Assembly: GCA_016844945.1 (NCBI GenBank)
Contig: JAERTJ010000086.1
Location: 1-36,179, forward strand
Length of the DNA: 36,179 bases
Origin: Fidelibacterota bacterium
GTDB taxonomy: Bacteria > Fidelibacterota > UBA8477 > JABMPR01
Reading direction: 5' to 3'
Below are positions 17,450-25,250 of this stretch, piece after piece. A program made the position numbers and the translations under genes. The stretch's first letter is position 1. Each line of letters starts with the position of its first letter. The notes under the pieces were generated by a model. The model ran no database searches and was not told the DNA's origin. It worked only from the letters and a program-made list of their open reading frames with translations.

Positions 17450-18712
17450 CTAAACGACAAACCTCCAAATGATAAAAAATATGGCAAATCCCGCCAGGAA
17501 GATGATACTGACCATGTTTAACAGGATTAGTTTTGGACCGGGTTTTGTCCCTTCTGGCATCCAATTCCCAGTCACTGCTCGATAATTGATGTAGGCCAGG
17601 ATCGGAGCCGTGATAAAGGATATTGTCGTCGCCAGATCCACCAGCATGGTCATCCCCTGTAAGAACAGACCAATGATGACCAAGCCACCGCCAGGCACCA
17701 CCAGCATCCACCACCAGTAGAGCTGTTTATTATTTTTTCCGGCAAATCTGTCTGGGAAAATTAATTCTGTGGACCGACTCAAAACACGTGGAAAAGCATC
17801 GGTCACGGTCAGGGTTGTACTAAACATCGTAGTGAACGCAGCAACTGCGACGATGAGATAACTCCATTCTCCCAGAGTGCTGGTATATAGATTGATAAGT
17901 TGACCAGCGAAAACACCGCCTGATCCTGAAAAAGTGGTACCACTCCCATACATAATCAGACCACCCAGGGTCAGAAATCCAAGAGCCAGGATAGCTGTTC
18001 CGAAATATCCCAGACGAAAGTCAAAGAGAGCATCCTTGAGTGAAGGAGCTGATCCGGTCTCTCTTTTACGCTCGATCGTCCAAAGTGAATGCCAGACTGA
18101 GATGTCAATAGCTGATGGCATCCAACCGATGAGAGCAACAATGAAAGATATTCCAGCAGCAGTCCACACTTCCGGTGGAATAAAGTCACTACGCACTGAA
18201 GATCCATGTCCCAGCGCAATAAATACAGCAAAGACTGTGGATATACTGAGTACAATAATGATGACTTTAATCAGTTTATCCAGAAGCGGATACTTGCCCA
18301 GGGTTAATATTCCTGCACAGATGAGCAATATGATTGCACTCCATCCAACCGGACTTAAAGCAGTCCCAAATATCTTGTTTGCCAGTCCGGCTGTTACGAT
18401 AGTCACCGCCGCTTGCAGGGTCCACATGGTACCGAATGTGAGCACGAGAAAAGTTGGTAATGCCCACTTTCCCACACGCTGATAGCCCTCCAGCAAGCTC
18501 TCTCCCATGGCTGCGGCATAGCGGGGTCCAAACTCAAATGCTGTATACTTAAACAGATTTGCGATGATGAGCACCCATACCAGTGCAAAACCATAACTGG
18601 CGCCAGCACGTGTGCTCTGAACCAAATGGGATACACCTATGGCAGCTCCTGCCCATAAGAGTCCAGGTCCTAATGCCTTGAGACGTGACTGCCAGAGAGT
18701 GGAATTGTTCAT
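17450..18712 (-). CDS. divergent Nramp-like metal transporter
   Basis: Inner-membrane protein of 420 residues with about 11 hydrophobic helices and the Nramp/APC-fold layout. Helix 1 reads ALGPGLLWAGAAIGVSHLVQSTRAGASYGF and the helix 6 region reads ALIGWMPSAIDISVW. Canonical Nramp proteins carry DPGN in helix 1 and MPH in helix 6. Here the helix 1 site is AAIGVSHL, without the metal-binding Asp and Asn; the helix 6 Met is kept in MPSA. Metal choice is therefore likely altered or the substrate is different. TAGGAGC with seven bases to the ATG is a good ribosome binding site. It sits 51 bases after selA and before selB, so a selenium-related role is possible but unproven. Confidence 0.8.
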   Translation of the reverse strand: MNNSTLWQSRLKALGPGLLWAGAAIGVSHLVQSTRAGASYGFALVWVLIIANLFKYTAFEFGPRYAAAMGESLLEGYQRVGKWALPTFLVLTFGTMWTLQAAVTIVTAGLANKIFGTALSPVGWSAIILLICAGILTLGKYPLLDKLIKVIIIVLSISTVFAVFIALGHGSSVRSDFIPPEVWTAAGISFIVALIGWMPSAIDISVWHSLWTIERKRETGSAPSLKDALFDFRLGYFGTAILALGFLTLGGLIMYGSGTTFSGSGGVFAGQLINLYTSTLGEWSYLIVAVAAFTTMFSTTLTVTDAFPRVLSRSTELIFPDRFAGKNNKQLYWWWMLVVPGGGLVIIGLFLQGMTMLVDLATTISFITAPILAYINYRAVTGNWMPEGTKPGPKLILLNMVSIIFLAGFAIFFIIWRFVV

Positions 18713-18763
18713 TCGATTAGCTCCTAAAGATCAAACTAGAAACGACTGACCAGGTGAATATAT

Positions 18764-20131
18764 CTAGATGTTTTCCAGCGCTTTGATAATAACAGCATCT
18801 TCAGCTGCTCGAACAGCTTTCAAGTCAATCTGAAAGGTTTCATCTGATATACGACCTATGATCGCAGGTGTATTTCCTCTCAGGCAGTTTGAAATGCCAT
18901 TCGGCTTCATTTTAAGATGGGTAATGCTGATCCCAACTGAGGGCATACTTTCGGAGGGAGAGGCACCTGACCCAACCTGCGCCTGGGTATCGACCACTGA
19001 AATTTTCAGCGCCTGATTTGTCACCTTTTTAACAATCGCCGCCGCTCGATTTTTAAGAACTGAGAGTGGGGTGGACATATCTCTATAGACAGGAATTCCT
19101 GATAATGGATCAGTTGCATCACCAAAGGCTTTAAACGCTTGCAGAGTGAGCAAGATTTGGGTCTTATCGGGCCGCAATGCCCTCAAGAGGTTATTCTTTT
19201 CAATCTTTTGGATGATATCATGTCTACCGGCAATCACACCGCCCTGGGGGCCACCTAGCAATTTATCAACAGAAAAAGTAACCACATCAACCCCGGCTCC
19301 AATAACCTCGGAAACCAGCGGCTCACGTTCCAAACCAAAGTTATCGATGGGGATGAGTGCACCACTACCAAGATCTGCCATGACAGGAATATTATGCTTC
19401 TTTCCAAGCATCACTAAATCTTTCAAAGCTACTGCCTTGGTGAATCCTGAAACCTTGTAGTTGGAGGTATGCACCCACAGGAGTAAGCGAGTGCGTGATG
19501 TGATGGCAGTTTCATAATCTTCAATATGAGTTCGATTAGTGGTACCGACCTCTACCAATTTGGACCCAGCCTTTCTCAGAATTTCTGGGATACGAAAAGA
19601 GCCACCAATTTCCACAAGCTGCCCTCGGCTGATGATGACTTCCTTGCGGTCAGCCAGACTATTCAGAGTCAACAACACTGCTGCAGCGTTATTGTTTACC
19701 AGGATACCGTTTTCAGCTTCGGTGAGTGACTGAATCCAGGGTCGTAGATGATTATGACGTTTCCCTCTACGACCTGTGGCGAGATCTAGCTCCAGATTCA
19801 CATAGCTATCACGTAATGTTTCCATGGTTCCGAGTAGGTCATCACTCAAAGGGGATCTTCCAAGATTGGTATGAATAACCACGCCAGTACCATTGATGAC
19901 CTGCCTCAATGGGTTGGCAATTTGTTCTAATCTGCTCACAAATGTTTTATGCAGCACGTTTGAATCAATAGTTTTTCCGGTTTTGAGCTTTTCTCTCATC
20001 CTATGGAGAAGTTCGCGTGCCTGAATCTTTTTTAGATTATGTGGGAGATCAATCTTTGCAACCTGTTGGAGTAGTGCATCTATACTGGGCAGGTCGGCAA
20101 AATCTACCATCTTTTTAGAAATGTCATTCAC
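18764..20131 (-). CDS. selA: L-seryl-tRNA(Sec) selenium transferase SelA
   Basis: PLP enzyme that converts Ser-tRNA(Sec) to Sec-tRNA(Sec) using selenophosphate. VINGTGVVIHTNLGRSPLS (about 78-96) is the family signature, and the PLP lysine is K290 in FSVDKLLGGPQGG. TSNYKVSGFT and MADLGSGALIP also match. Length (455) is typical of bacterial SelA. An AGGAG lies nine bases before the ATG. It follows the TSUP gene by 32 bases and precedes the Nramp-like gene and selB, so the locus encodes Sec insertion machinery. selD and selC are not in the window. Confidence 0.96.
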   Translation of the reverse strand: MNDISKKMVDFADLPSIDALLQQVAKIDLPHNLKKIQARELLHRMREKLKTGKTIDSNVLHKTFVSRLEQIANPLRQVINGTGVVIHTNLGRSPLSDDLLGTMETLRDSYVNLELDLATGRRGKRHNHLRPWIQSLTEAENGILVNNNAAAVLLTLNSLADRKEVIISRGQLVEIGGSFRIPEILRKAGSKLVEVGTTNRTHIEDYETAITSRTRLLLWVHTSNYKVSGFTKAVALKDLVMLGKKHNIPVMADLGSGALIPIDNFGLEREPLVSEVIGAGVDVVTFSVDKLLGGPQGGVIAGRHDIIQKIEKNNLLRALRPDKTQILLTLQAFKAFGDATDPLSGIPVYRDMSTPLSVLKNRAAAIVKKVTNQALKISVVDTQAQVGSGASPSESMPSVGISITHLKMKPNGISNCLRGNTPAIIGRISDETFQIDLKAVRAAEDAVIIKALENI

Positions 20132-20163
20132 AGAGACTCCTGGAAGTGAGACGTGATTTCGTG

Positions 20164-20928
20164 TTAGTTATCCAGCAATAGTTTAATCGCAAAAGCGATG
20201 ACAGCAATGGTAACGACATGCTTAATAAAATTATGTCCCTTTTTGATGGCAACATGAGTTCCAAGCCAGGCACCTCCCATATTACCGATTCCCAGCATCA
20301 GCCCCATCCCCCAATTCACCTGTCCATTCACAGCAAAAATCACAAGAGCAATTGCCGTGAAAAAGAATATGATGGTTAATTTGACAGCATTCCCGTGCAC
20401 CAAATTGATATTTTGCCACATAAGTACCGTTAAGACAAGAAAGCCAACGCCAGCCTGGATGTAGCCCCCATAAATACCCACAAAGAAATACCCGATACCA
20501 GGTCCTACCCAAGATCCCTCATAAAAAGCAGGATCTAAGGGATCCTGTTTCTGTTTGTTAGATGAAAGCAGGGTAAATAGCGACATGAGAATCATCATGA
20601 CCGCTAGACTGATGCGGAATTGAGAATTACTCACTATTGTTGCCAGCCAGGCACCTAGAATTCCACCAGGTACAGCAAACAGGGCTGCTTTGAGTGCAAA
20701 AATTCCAGGGTAAACCTTTTTATTGATAAAACTACCGACTGCAAAGGTGTTTTGCATAAGAATGGCAAGACGATTTGTACCATTGGCAATATTGGGCGGT
20801 AGCCCCAGGAAAATAAGTAACGGTAAGGTTAAAAAGGACCCGCCACCTGCCAGAACATTGATGAATCCTGCAGAAGCCCCAATAAACAAAACAGCTGTGA
20901 GATTTATGAGTGAAAGATTCTCTAACAT
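20164..20928 (-). CDS. TSUP (TauE/SafE) family membrane permease
   Basis: Membrane protein of 254 residues with 7-8 hydrophobic helices. The family signature is near the N-terminus (ASAGFINVLAGGGSFLTLP), with NRLAILMQN in the second helix pair and a repeated GGYIQAGVGFLVL-type half at about 145-170. TSUP members move organosulfur compounds, sulfite or other anions. AAGGTG five bases before the ATG is the ribosome binding site. As the likely first gene before selA, selenite or sulfite handling is an attractive guess, but family membership gives no specificity. Confidence 0.83.
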   Translation of the reverse strand: MLENLSLINLTAVLFIGASAGFINVLAGGGSFLTLPLLIFLGLPPNIANGTNRLAILMQNTFAVGSFINKKVYPGIFALKAALFAVPGGILGAWLATIVSNSQFRISLAVMMILMSLFTLLSSNKQKQDPLDPAFYEGSWVGPGIGYFFVGIYGGYIQAGVGFLVLTVLMWQNINLVHGNAVKLTIIFFFTAIALVIFAVNGQVNWGMGLMLGIGNMGGAWLGTHVAIKKGHNFIKHVVTIAVIAFAIKLLLDN

Positions 20929-20964
20929 GGAAGCACCTTAATGGATGCGTCGTATAAATGCCAT

Positions 20965-20983
20965 ATCAAAATTTGGTTTTGAT
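20965..20983 (-). promoter_or_regulatory. perfect dyad upstream of the TSUP-selA operon
   Basis: ATCAAAA (20965-20971), five bases, TTTTGAT (20977-20983): a perfect 7-base inverted repeat 37-55 bases upstream of the TSUP start. It is not followed by a T run, so it is more like an operator than a terminator. The bound regulator is unknown. Confidence 0.35.
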
Positions 20984-21089
20984 CAGTATGAAATGGAATT
21001 GCCTATGGGATGCATGTTTCACGATATGCCTCTACCCAAATGGAGATTTTCTGTCTCTTTTATAGGAAAAGGTGAATCCTCTACCCCAC

Positions 21090-21120
21090 AAAAAAAGGGC
21101 TGCCCATTGGACAGCCCTTT
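21090..21120 (-). terminator. intrinsic terminator of the ffh-rplS operon
   Basis: Read on the minus strand, AAAGGGCTG (21120-21112), a nine-base loop and CAGCCCTTT (21102-21094) form a 9-base-pair stem followed by a run of T down to 21090. It lies 37 bases after the rplS stop and separates this operon from the TSUP-selA genes. Confidence 0.9.
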
Positions 21121-21156
21121 GAAGGGTCTGAATCTTTCGATTCAATAGCTGGAATC

Positions 21157-21504
21157 TTAAAAATCGCGATGTTCTTTGATTCTGGCTTTTTTTCCACGCA
21201 ATTTGCGAAGATAATAAAGCTTGGCGCGACGTACTTTACCACGACGTAAAACTGTTACACCATCAACAGTGGGAGCATGGAGAGGGAAAATTCTCTCTAC
21301 ACCAACACCATTTGAAATTTTTCTTACCGTAAAAGTCGCATTGATGCCTTTACCGGTGCGGGCAATCACATTACCCTCGAAAACCTGAATTCTTTCTTTC
21401 TGGCCTTCAATAACTTTTACATCTACTGAAACAGTATCACCTGGCTTGAAATCAGGCAGATCAGTTTTTAGCTGGTCGGCAACCAGGTTATTTACTTTGT
21501 TCAT
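21157..21504 (-). CDS. rplS: 50S ribosomal protein L19 (bL19)
   Basis: 115 residues, the normal size. [79 protein letters not shown] are the classic L19 blocks. GGAGG with seven bases to the ATG is a strong ribosome binding site. Its first 17 bases overlap the end of trmD, and it is the last gene before the terminator at 21090-21120. Confidence 0.98.
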   Translation of the reverse strand: MNKVNNLVADQLKTDLPDFKPGDTVSVDVKVIEGQKERIQVFEGNVIARTGKGINATFTVRKISNGVGVERIFPLHAPTVDGVTVLRRGKVRRAKLYYLRKLRGKKARIKEHRDF

Positions 21505-22207
21505 TACTTTCCTCCAGTCCTCTCATATATCTATCGAACAAGTCAGGGCGCTTGATTTTTGTTCGCTCAAGACGTTGCTGTTCTCTCCAATTATCAATCT
21601 GCGCGTGATGCCCAGAGAGCAGCACGTCTGGTACTTTTATCCCCCGGTACTCAGCGGGGCGGGTATAATACGGTGCATCCAATAATCCAACAGGAAAAGT
21701 GTCCGATTTTGTAGATTCATCATCACTGACTGCACCTGGAAGTAAACGAACCATGGCATCGATCACTGCGAAAGCGGCTATCTCACCTCCTGAGAGTACA
21801 AAATCTCCCAGACTGATTTCCTCATCAATGAGTTCATCTCTTACTCTCTGGTCGATGCCTTTGTATCGTCCACAGAGTAATACAACATGTGGTGTTTCAA
21901 CCAACCGCTGAGCATCATCCTGTTGAAAGGGTTTGCCCTGAGGGGTTAAAAAGATGCGATGCCCCACATCTTTCCGGAATTTTTCTACATCCTCGAAAGC
22001 GCGGAATAGAGGATCTGGTTTGATAATCATCCCTGCTCCGCCACCATAGGGCACATCATCAATGTGCTTGTAGGTATCATCTGCATAGTCACGAATGTCC
22101 CAGCATTTTAGCTCAGCCAATCCGCTGTCAAAAGCGCGTCCCACGATGCCCATCTCACGAAAGGCATTCAGGGTATCCGGAAAAGTTGTAATGACATCAA
22201 TAATCAT
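21488..22207 (-). CDS. trmD: tRNA (guanine-N1-)-methyltransferase TrmD
   Basis: SAM-dependent enzyme that makes m1G37 in tRNA and prevents +1 frameshifting. The start [10 protein letters not shown], the conserved [13 protein letters not shown], the knot region [15 protein letters not shown], and [10 protein letters not shown] with [11 protein letters not shown] are all present. Two adjacent ATGs exist; 22207 sits six bases after AGAGGA and gives the family's usual N-terminus, while 22210 adds one Met. Either start overlaps the rimM stop codon. Length is 239-240 residues, as expected. Confidence 0.97.
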   Translation of the reverse strand: MIIDVITTFPDTLNAFREMGIVGRAFDSGLAELKCWDIRDYADDTYKHIDDVPYGGGAGMIIKPDPLFRAFEDVEKFRKDVGHRIFLTPQGKPFQQDDAQRLVETPHVVLLCGRYKGIDQRVRDELIDEEISLGDFVLSGGEIAAFAVIDAMVRLLPGAVSDDESTKSDTFPVGLLDAPYYTRPAEYRGIKVPDVLLSGHHAQIDNWREQQRLERTKIKRPDLFDRYMRGLEESNEQSK

Positions 22208-22719
22208 CATATTTCCTCTGCACTATTCACCTGGATTTTGCGAGCTTCAAGATCGATATCTACAATCCAATCATTCACAAGGGGAATTAAAATTTCCTCA
22301 TTTCCTGACTTTACTACTATGATATCGTGTGCTGCAGGGCTAAGTATTTCTTCAACTTTACCCAGACACTCGTTTTTCTCGTTCACTACCTCACAATCGA
22401 TAAGATCATCGATATAAAATTCATCATCGTTTAATTCAGGTAAATCCTCCCGCACCGTATAAATCTCCTGGTCCCGGAATGCTTCAGCCTGAGTGCGATC
22501 ATGAATTTCCTTAAAACTCAGAATTGCAAAGTCATCGTAACCCTGGCTATTTCTGAGTGTGAGTTGTTTCCATTCATCACCCGTATTAACAAAAAGCTGC
22601 TCCAAATTTTGAAGCATTTCAAGGTCGATACTATAGAGGGTCACCTTGAGTCCCCCTTTTATGCCATGAGGTTTGCGAACTACGCCAATGGCAGTTCTAT
22701 TCACCTCAGCTGATTGCAT
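22207..22719 (-). CDS. rimM: ribosome maturation factor RimM
   Basis: Small-subunit maturation factor that binds S19 in the 30S head. The N-terminal barrel contains IGVVRKPHGIKGGLKVTLYS. The C-terminal PRC-barrel contains DLIDCEVVNEKNECLGKVEEIL, IIVVKSG and LIPLVNDWIVDIDLEARKIQV. Length (170) is normal. AAGGT lies just before the ATG, four bases after the khpA stop. It is translationally coupled to trmD by the overlapping A-TGA-TG. Confidence 0.95.
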   Translation of the reverse strand: MQSAEVNRTAIGVVRKPHGIKGGLKVTLYSIDLEMLQNLEQLFVNTGDEWKQLTLRNSQGYDDFAILSFKEIHDRTQAEAFRDQEIYTVREDLPELNDDEFYIDDLIDCEVVNEKNECLGKVEEILSPAAHDIIVVKSGNEEILIPLVNDWIVDIDLEARKIQVNSAEEI

Positions 22720-22723
22720 TACC

Positions 22724-22957
22724 TTATTCGATGATCTCGAGCATGGCTCGGTTGGTACCAGCTTTTGCTGATATCGCAGCCAATAGTGTACGGAAGGCTT
22801 TGGCAGTGCGGCCTTGACGACCTATCACTTTACCAATGTCTTCCTTAGCCACCCTTAATTCGAAGATTGTCACCCGCTCGCTATCTACTTGATTGACCTC
22901 AACCTCATCTGGATTGTCCACCAGACTTTTTGCGACGAACTCTACGAACTCTTTCAT
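22724..22957 (-). CDS. khpA: KH-domain RNA-binding protein KhpA
   Basis: 77-residue single KH domain with the RNA-binding loop GKVIGRQGRTAKAFR. In Gram-positives KhpA pairs with KhpB and binds RNAs affecting cell division; its role in other bacteria is less clear. I chose the second ATG (22957), seven bases after GGAGGA; the ATG at 22963 is only one base from that site. The position between rpsP and rimM is a conserved arrangement. Confidence 0.92.
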   Translation of the reverse strand: MKEFVEFVAKSLVDNPDEVEVNQVDSERVTIFELRVAKEDIGKVIGRQGRTAKAFRTLLAAISAKAGTNRAMLEIIE

Positions 22958-23018
22958 GGTCATTCCTCCGTGGGTTGTCGAATCTACCTGATCGTCGGTA
23001 AGGAATCTCTTCAGCTTA

Positions 23019-23561
23019 TTAAGAATCTTGATTCTCCGTACCTTCAGCAGGTTCTTCGACAGGTTCTTCTTCTGCGGCTACTTCTTCTTCAACAGCGGCT
23101 TCAGCTGCAGCTTTTGCGTCTGCTGCTTCTTTGGCAGCTTCGTCATCGGCTTTTTTTGCGGCTGCTTCTTCAGCCTCTTTAGCTGCTTCGGCTGCAGCAA
23201 TTTTTGCTGCTTCAGCTGCGGCTACTTTTTGTCCACGATTTGCGTGGGCAAGTTCCCATTTCTGAATTTCCTTGCTAATGGTGGCTTCATCTGCGTTACG
23301 ACTCTTCAGCTCATATTTGAGTGTTAAGCCACGACCACGTAACAGGCTAAATACAGTATCACTGGGTGTTGCACCTTCATCCATCCAATGGAACAGACGT
23401 TCTTCATCGATCACGAGTATTGCCGGATCTGGAATCGGGTTATAATGTCCAAGTTTTTCAATAGAGCGCCCATCACGAGGAGCGCGAGAATCTGCAACGA
23501 CTATTCGGTAAAAGGGTTGTTTCTTTTTTCCCAACCGTTTCAGTCTGATTTTGACAGCCAA
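23019..23561 (-). CDS. rpsP: 30S ribosomal protein S16 (bS16) with acidic Ala-rich tail
   Basis: Residues 1-85 are canonical S16 ([32 protein letters not shown]..., [10 protein letters not shown]). The start codon is TTG, confirmed by AAGGAGG seven bases upstream (23569-23575), which overlaps the ffh stop. Residues 86-180 are an unusual tail: a short charged part and then Ala/Glu/Lys-rich low complexity ([19 protein letters not shown]...), ending [17 protein letters not shown]. Ordinary S16 is 80-90 residues; Ala/Glu tails occur in several FCB-group bacteria. The repetitive GCAGC-like DNA at about 23040-23220 comes from this tail. Confidence 0.97.
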   Translation of the reverse strand: MAVKIRLKRLGKKKQPFYRIVVADSRAPRDGRSIEKLGHYNPIPDPAILVIDEERLFHWMDEGATPSDTVFSLLRGRGLTLKYELKSRNADEATISKEIQKWELAHANRGQKVAAAEAAKIAAAEAAKEAEEAAAKKADDEAAKEAADAKAAAEAAVEEEVAAEEEPVEEPAEGTENQDS

Positions 23562-23568
23562 AAGGTGT

Positions 23569-23575
23569 CCTCCTT
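23569..23575 (-). promoter_or_regulatory. strong ribosome binding site that fixes the TTG start of rpsP
   Basis: On the minus strand AAGGAGG lies at 23575-23569 with seven bases to TTG at 23561. The site overlaps the ffh stop codon (23576-23574), so rpsP translation may be coupled to that of ffh. No ATG exists between the site and the conserved [10 protein letters not shown]. Confidence 0.85.
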
Positions 23576-24896
23576 AAAATCCCATAGGCAGATTTTTCAT
23601 TAACTGCCTTTTATTCATTTTTCCAAATTTCTTCATCATCTTCCGCATCGACTGGAACTGCTTTATCAACTGATTAACATCCTGAACTTTTGTCCCAGAC
23701 CCTCTTGCGATTCTTTTTCGACGACTGCCATTCAATATCTGAGGGCGCCGCCTTTCGACAAGGGTCATAGAGTTAATAATTGCTTCAATCCTAGTCAACC
23801 TTTTTTCATCAATATCAACATCTTTTATTCCCTTAACTCCAGGGATCATAGACATTAAATCGCCCAATGGTCCCATAGATTTAAGCTGTTTCAGCTGCTG
23901 CTTGAAATCCTCCAGATCGAAGGTGTTTTTACGCATTTTTTCTTCAAGTTTTGCAGCATCTTCGACATCAATATCCTGTTGGGCTTTTTCCACCAGAGAG
24001 ACAATATCTCCCATACCCAATATCCGACCAGCCATCCGGTCTGGGTGGAAAACTTCCAGTTTATCCAGATGCTCACCTACACCAATATATTTGATGGGTT
24101 TGCCTGTGACTTCTCGAACAGATAAAGCTGCACCACCACGAGCATCACCATCAAGCTTGGTCAGGACAACACCTGTTAAACTAACTGTTTCCGCAAAAGT
24201 ACCTGCTGCATTCACAGCATCCTGGCCAGTCATGGCATCAGCCACAAACAGTGTTTCTGCGGGTTTCAGCGCTTTTTGCAAACGCCCGACTTCATCCATC
24301 ATGTCAGCATCGACATGTAGACGACCTGCAGTATCGACGATAACTACATTTGCCGGATAACGCACTGATTCCTTGATAGCTTTCTGGGCAATACTGACAA
24401 CATCTTTATTGCCCTCTTCAGCATAAACAGGAATATCCAGTTGTTTTCCAAGAACCTGCAGCTGGGTTATGGCTGCGGGTCGGTAAACATCACAAGCAAC
24501 CAGGAGCGGTTGCCGACCACTCTTTCTTAAATTACGTGCGAGTTTTGCCGATGTAGTTGTTTTACCTGAACCCTGAAGACCGACCAAGAGGATGATGGCT
24601 GGGTTTCCTGAAAGTTCAAGTTCTGCAGTTTTTTCTCCGAGAAGGATGATCAATTCTTCATGGATAATCTTAACGATCTGTTGTCCAGGCGTGATAGAAC
24701 GCAGGACTTCAGCACCGAGAGCTTTTTCCTTGACGGAGTTGATGAAAGTTCGAACGACTTTGTAGTTGACATCTGCTTCAAGTAAGGCCCGTCGAACCTC
24801 ACGTAAACCGTCAGAAATATTAGCTTCAGATAACTTCCCTTGACCGCGAAGTTTCTTGAATACCCCTTCCAGATTTTGTGACAGTTGCTCTAGCAT
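23574..24896 (-). CDS. ffh: signal recognition particle GTPase Ffh
   Basis: 440 residues. The N domain is LSQNLEGVFKKLRGQGKLSEANI. The G domain has the P-loop GLQGSGKTT (about 104-112), DTAGRLHVD and TKLDGDARGGAALS. The C-terminal Met-rich M domain contains MTLVERRRPQILNGSRRKRIARGSG and FQSMRKMMKKFGK, which bind SRP RNA and signal sequences. AGGAG lies just before the ATG. It heads the ffh-rpsP-khpA-rimM-trmD-rplS operon. No SRP RNA gene was seen nearby. Confidence 0.97.
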   Translation of the reverse strand: MLEQLSQNLEGVFKKLRGQGKLSEANISDGLREVRRALLEADVNYKVVRTFINSVKEKALGAEVLRSITPGQQIVKIIHEELIILLGEKTAELELSGNPAIILLVGLQGSGKTTTSAKLARNLRKSGRQPLLVACDVYRPAAITQLQVLGKQLDIPVYAEEGNKDVVSIAQKAIKESVRYPANVVIVDTAGRLHVDADMMDEVGRLQKALKPAETLFVADAMTGQDAVNAAGTFAETVSLTGVVLTKLDGDARGGAALSVREVTGKPIKYIGVGEHLDKLEVFHPDRMAGRILGMGDIVSLVEKAQQDIDVEDAAKLEEKMRKNTFDLEDFKQQLKQLKSMGPLGDLMSMIPGVKGIKDVDIDEKRLTRIEAIINSMTLVERRRPQILNGSRRKRIARGSGTKVQDVNQLIKQFQSMRKMMKKFGKMNKRQLMKNLPMGF

Positions 24897-25250
24897 TACT
24901 CCTGCTTTCTAAATCGTCATCTACATTCAATATGCAAATCCATTATTACCCTAATCTTAATCAGATAATATATGGTATTGACATAAAGCCGCGGAAGATA
25001 GACGGCGGACTATGGGTGGGCAATGAGTTTATCTGATTGAATATGTGTCTAAACACATCAATTTAAAAAGGGATGGGATTCTCATGGCATATATTTTGTA
25101 AATGTAGAGTTGATTCAAATGAACACCTTGACAAGTGCTCTATGAAAATGTACATAAAACCGTTCGATAATGGGTTCGAAATCAGCTGAATAACCAGAGG
25201 GGTACAGTTCAGCATAATTTCGGATAAAACCAATACGGAGACACATTCTA
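24897..25250. promoter_or_regulatory. divergent ffh/nqrA intergenic region with nested dyads
   Basis: This 354-base stretch has no convincing gene; an antisense open frame at 25115-25492 mostly overlaps nqrA. AATCAGATAA (24959-24968) and TTATCTGATT (25029-25038) are a perfect 10-base inverted repeat enclosing 60 bases. Inside is a GC-rich core with a short CCGC/GCGG pairing (24989-25008) and a G-rich segment (25015-25020). Next to it is ATGTGT-CTAA-ACACAT (25043-25058), a second perfect dyad. The region must hold the promoters of both operons. A structured 5' leader RNA or operators are possible; I could not match a known riboswitch. Confidence 0.4.
25128..25156 (+). promoter_or_regulatory. 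possible sigma-70 promoter of the nqr operon
   Basis: A perfect -35 TTGACA (25128-25133) is followed by a 17-base spacer and TACATA (25151-25156), a weak -10. A transcript would start near 25163, about 90 bases before nqrA. A second TTGACA at 24978 has no good -10. The call is tentative. Confidence 0.35.

Noticed and set aside
23040..23220. Repetitive GCAGC/TTCTTC-like DNA as a possible CRISPR or tandem repeat array
   Set aside because: Units are irregular and in frame with the Ala/Glu/Lys-rich tail of S16; it is low-complexity coding sequence.
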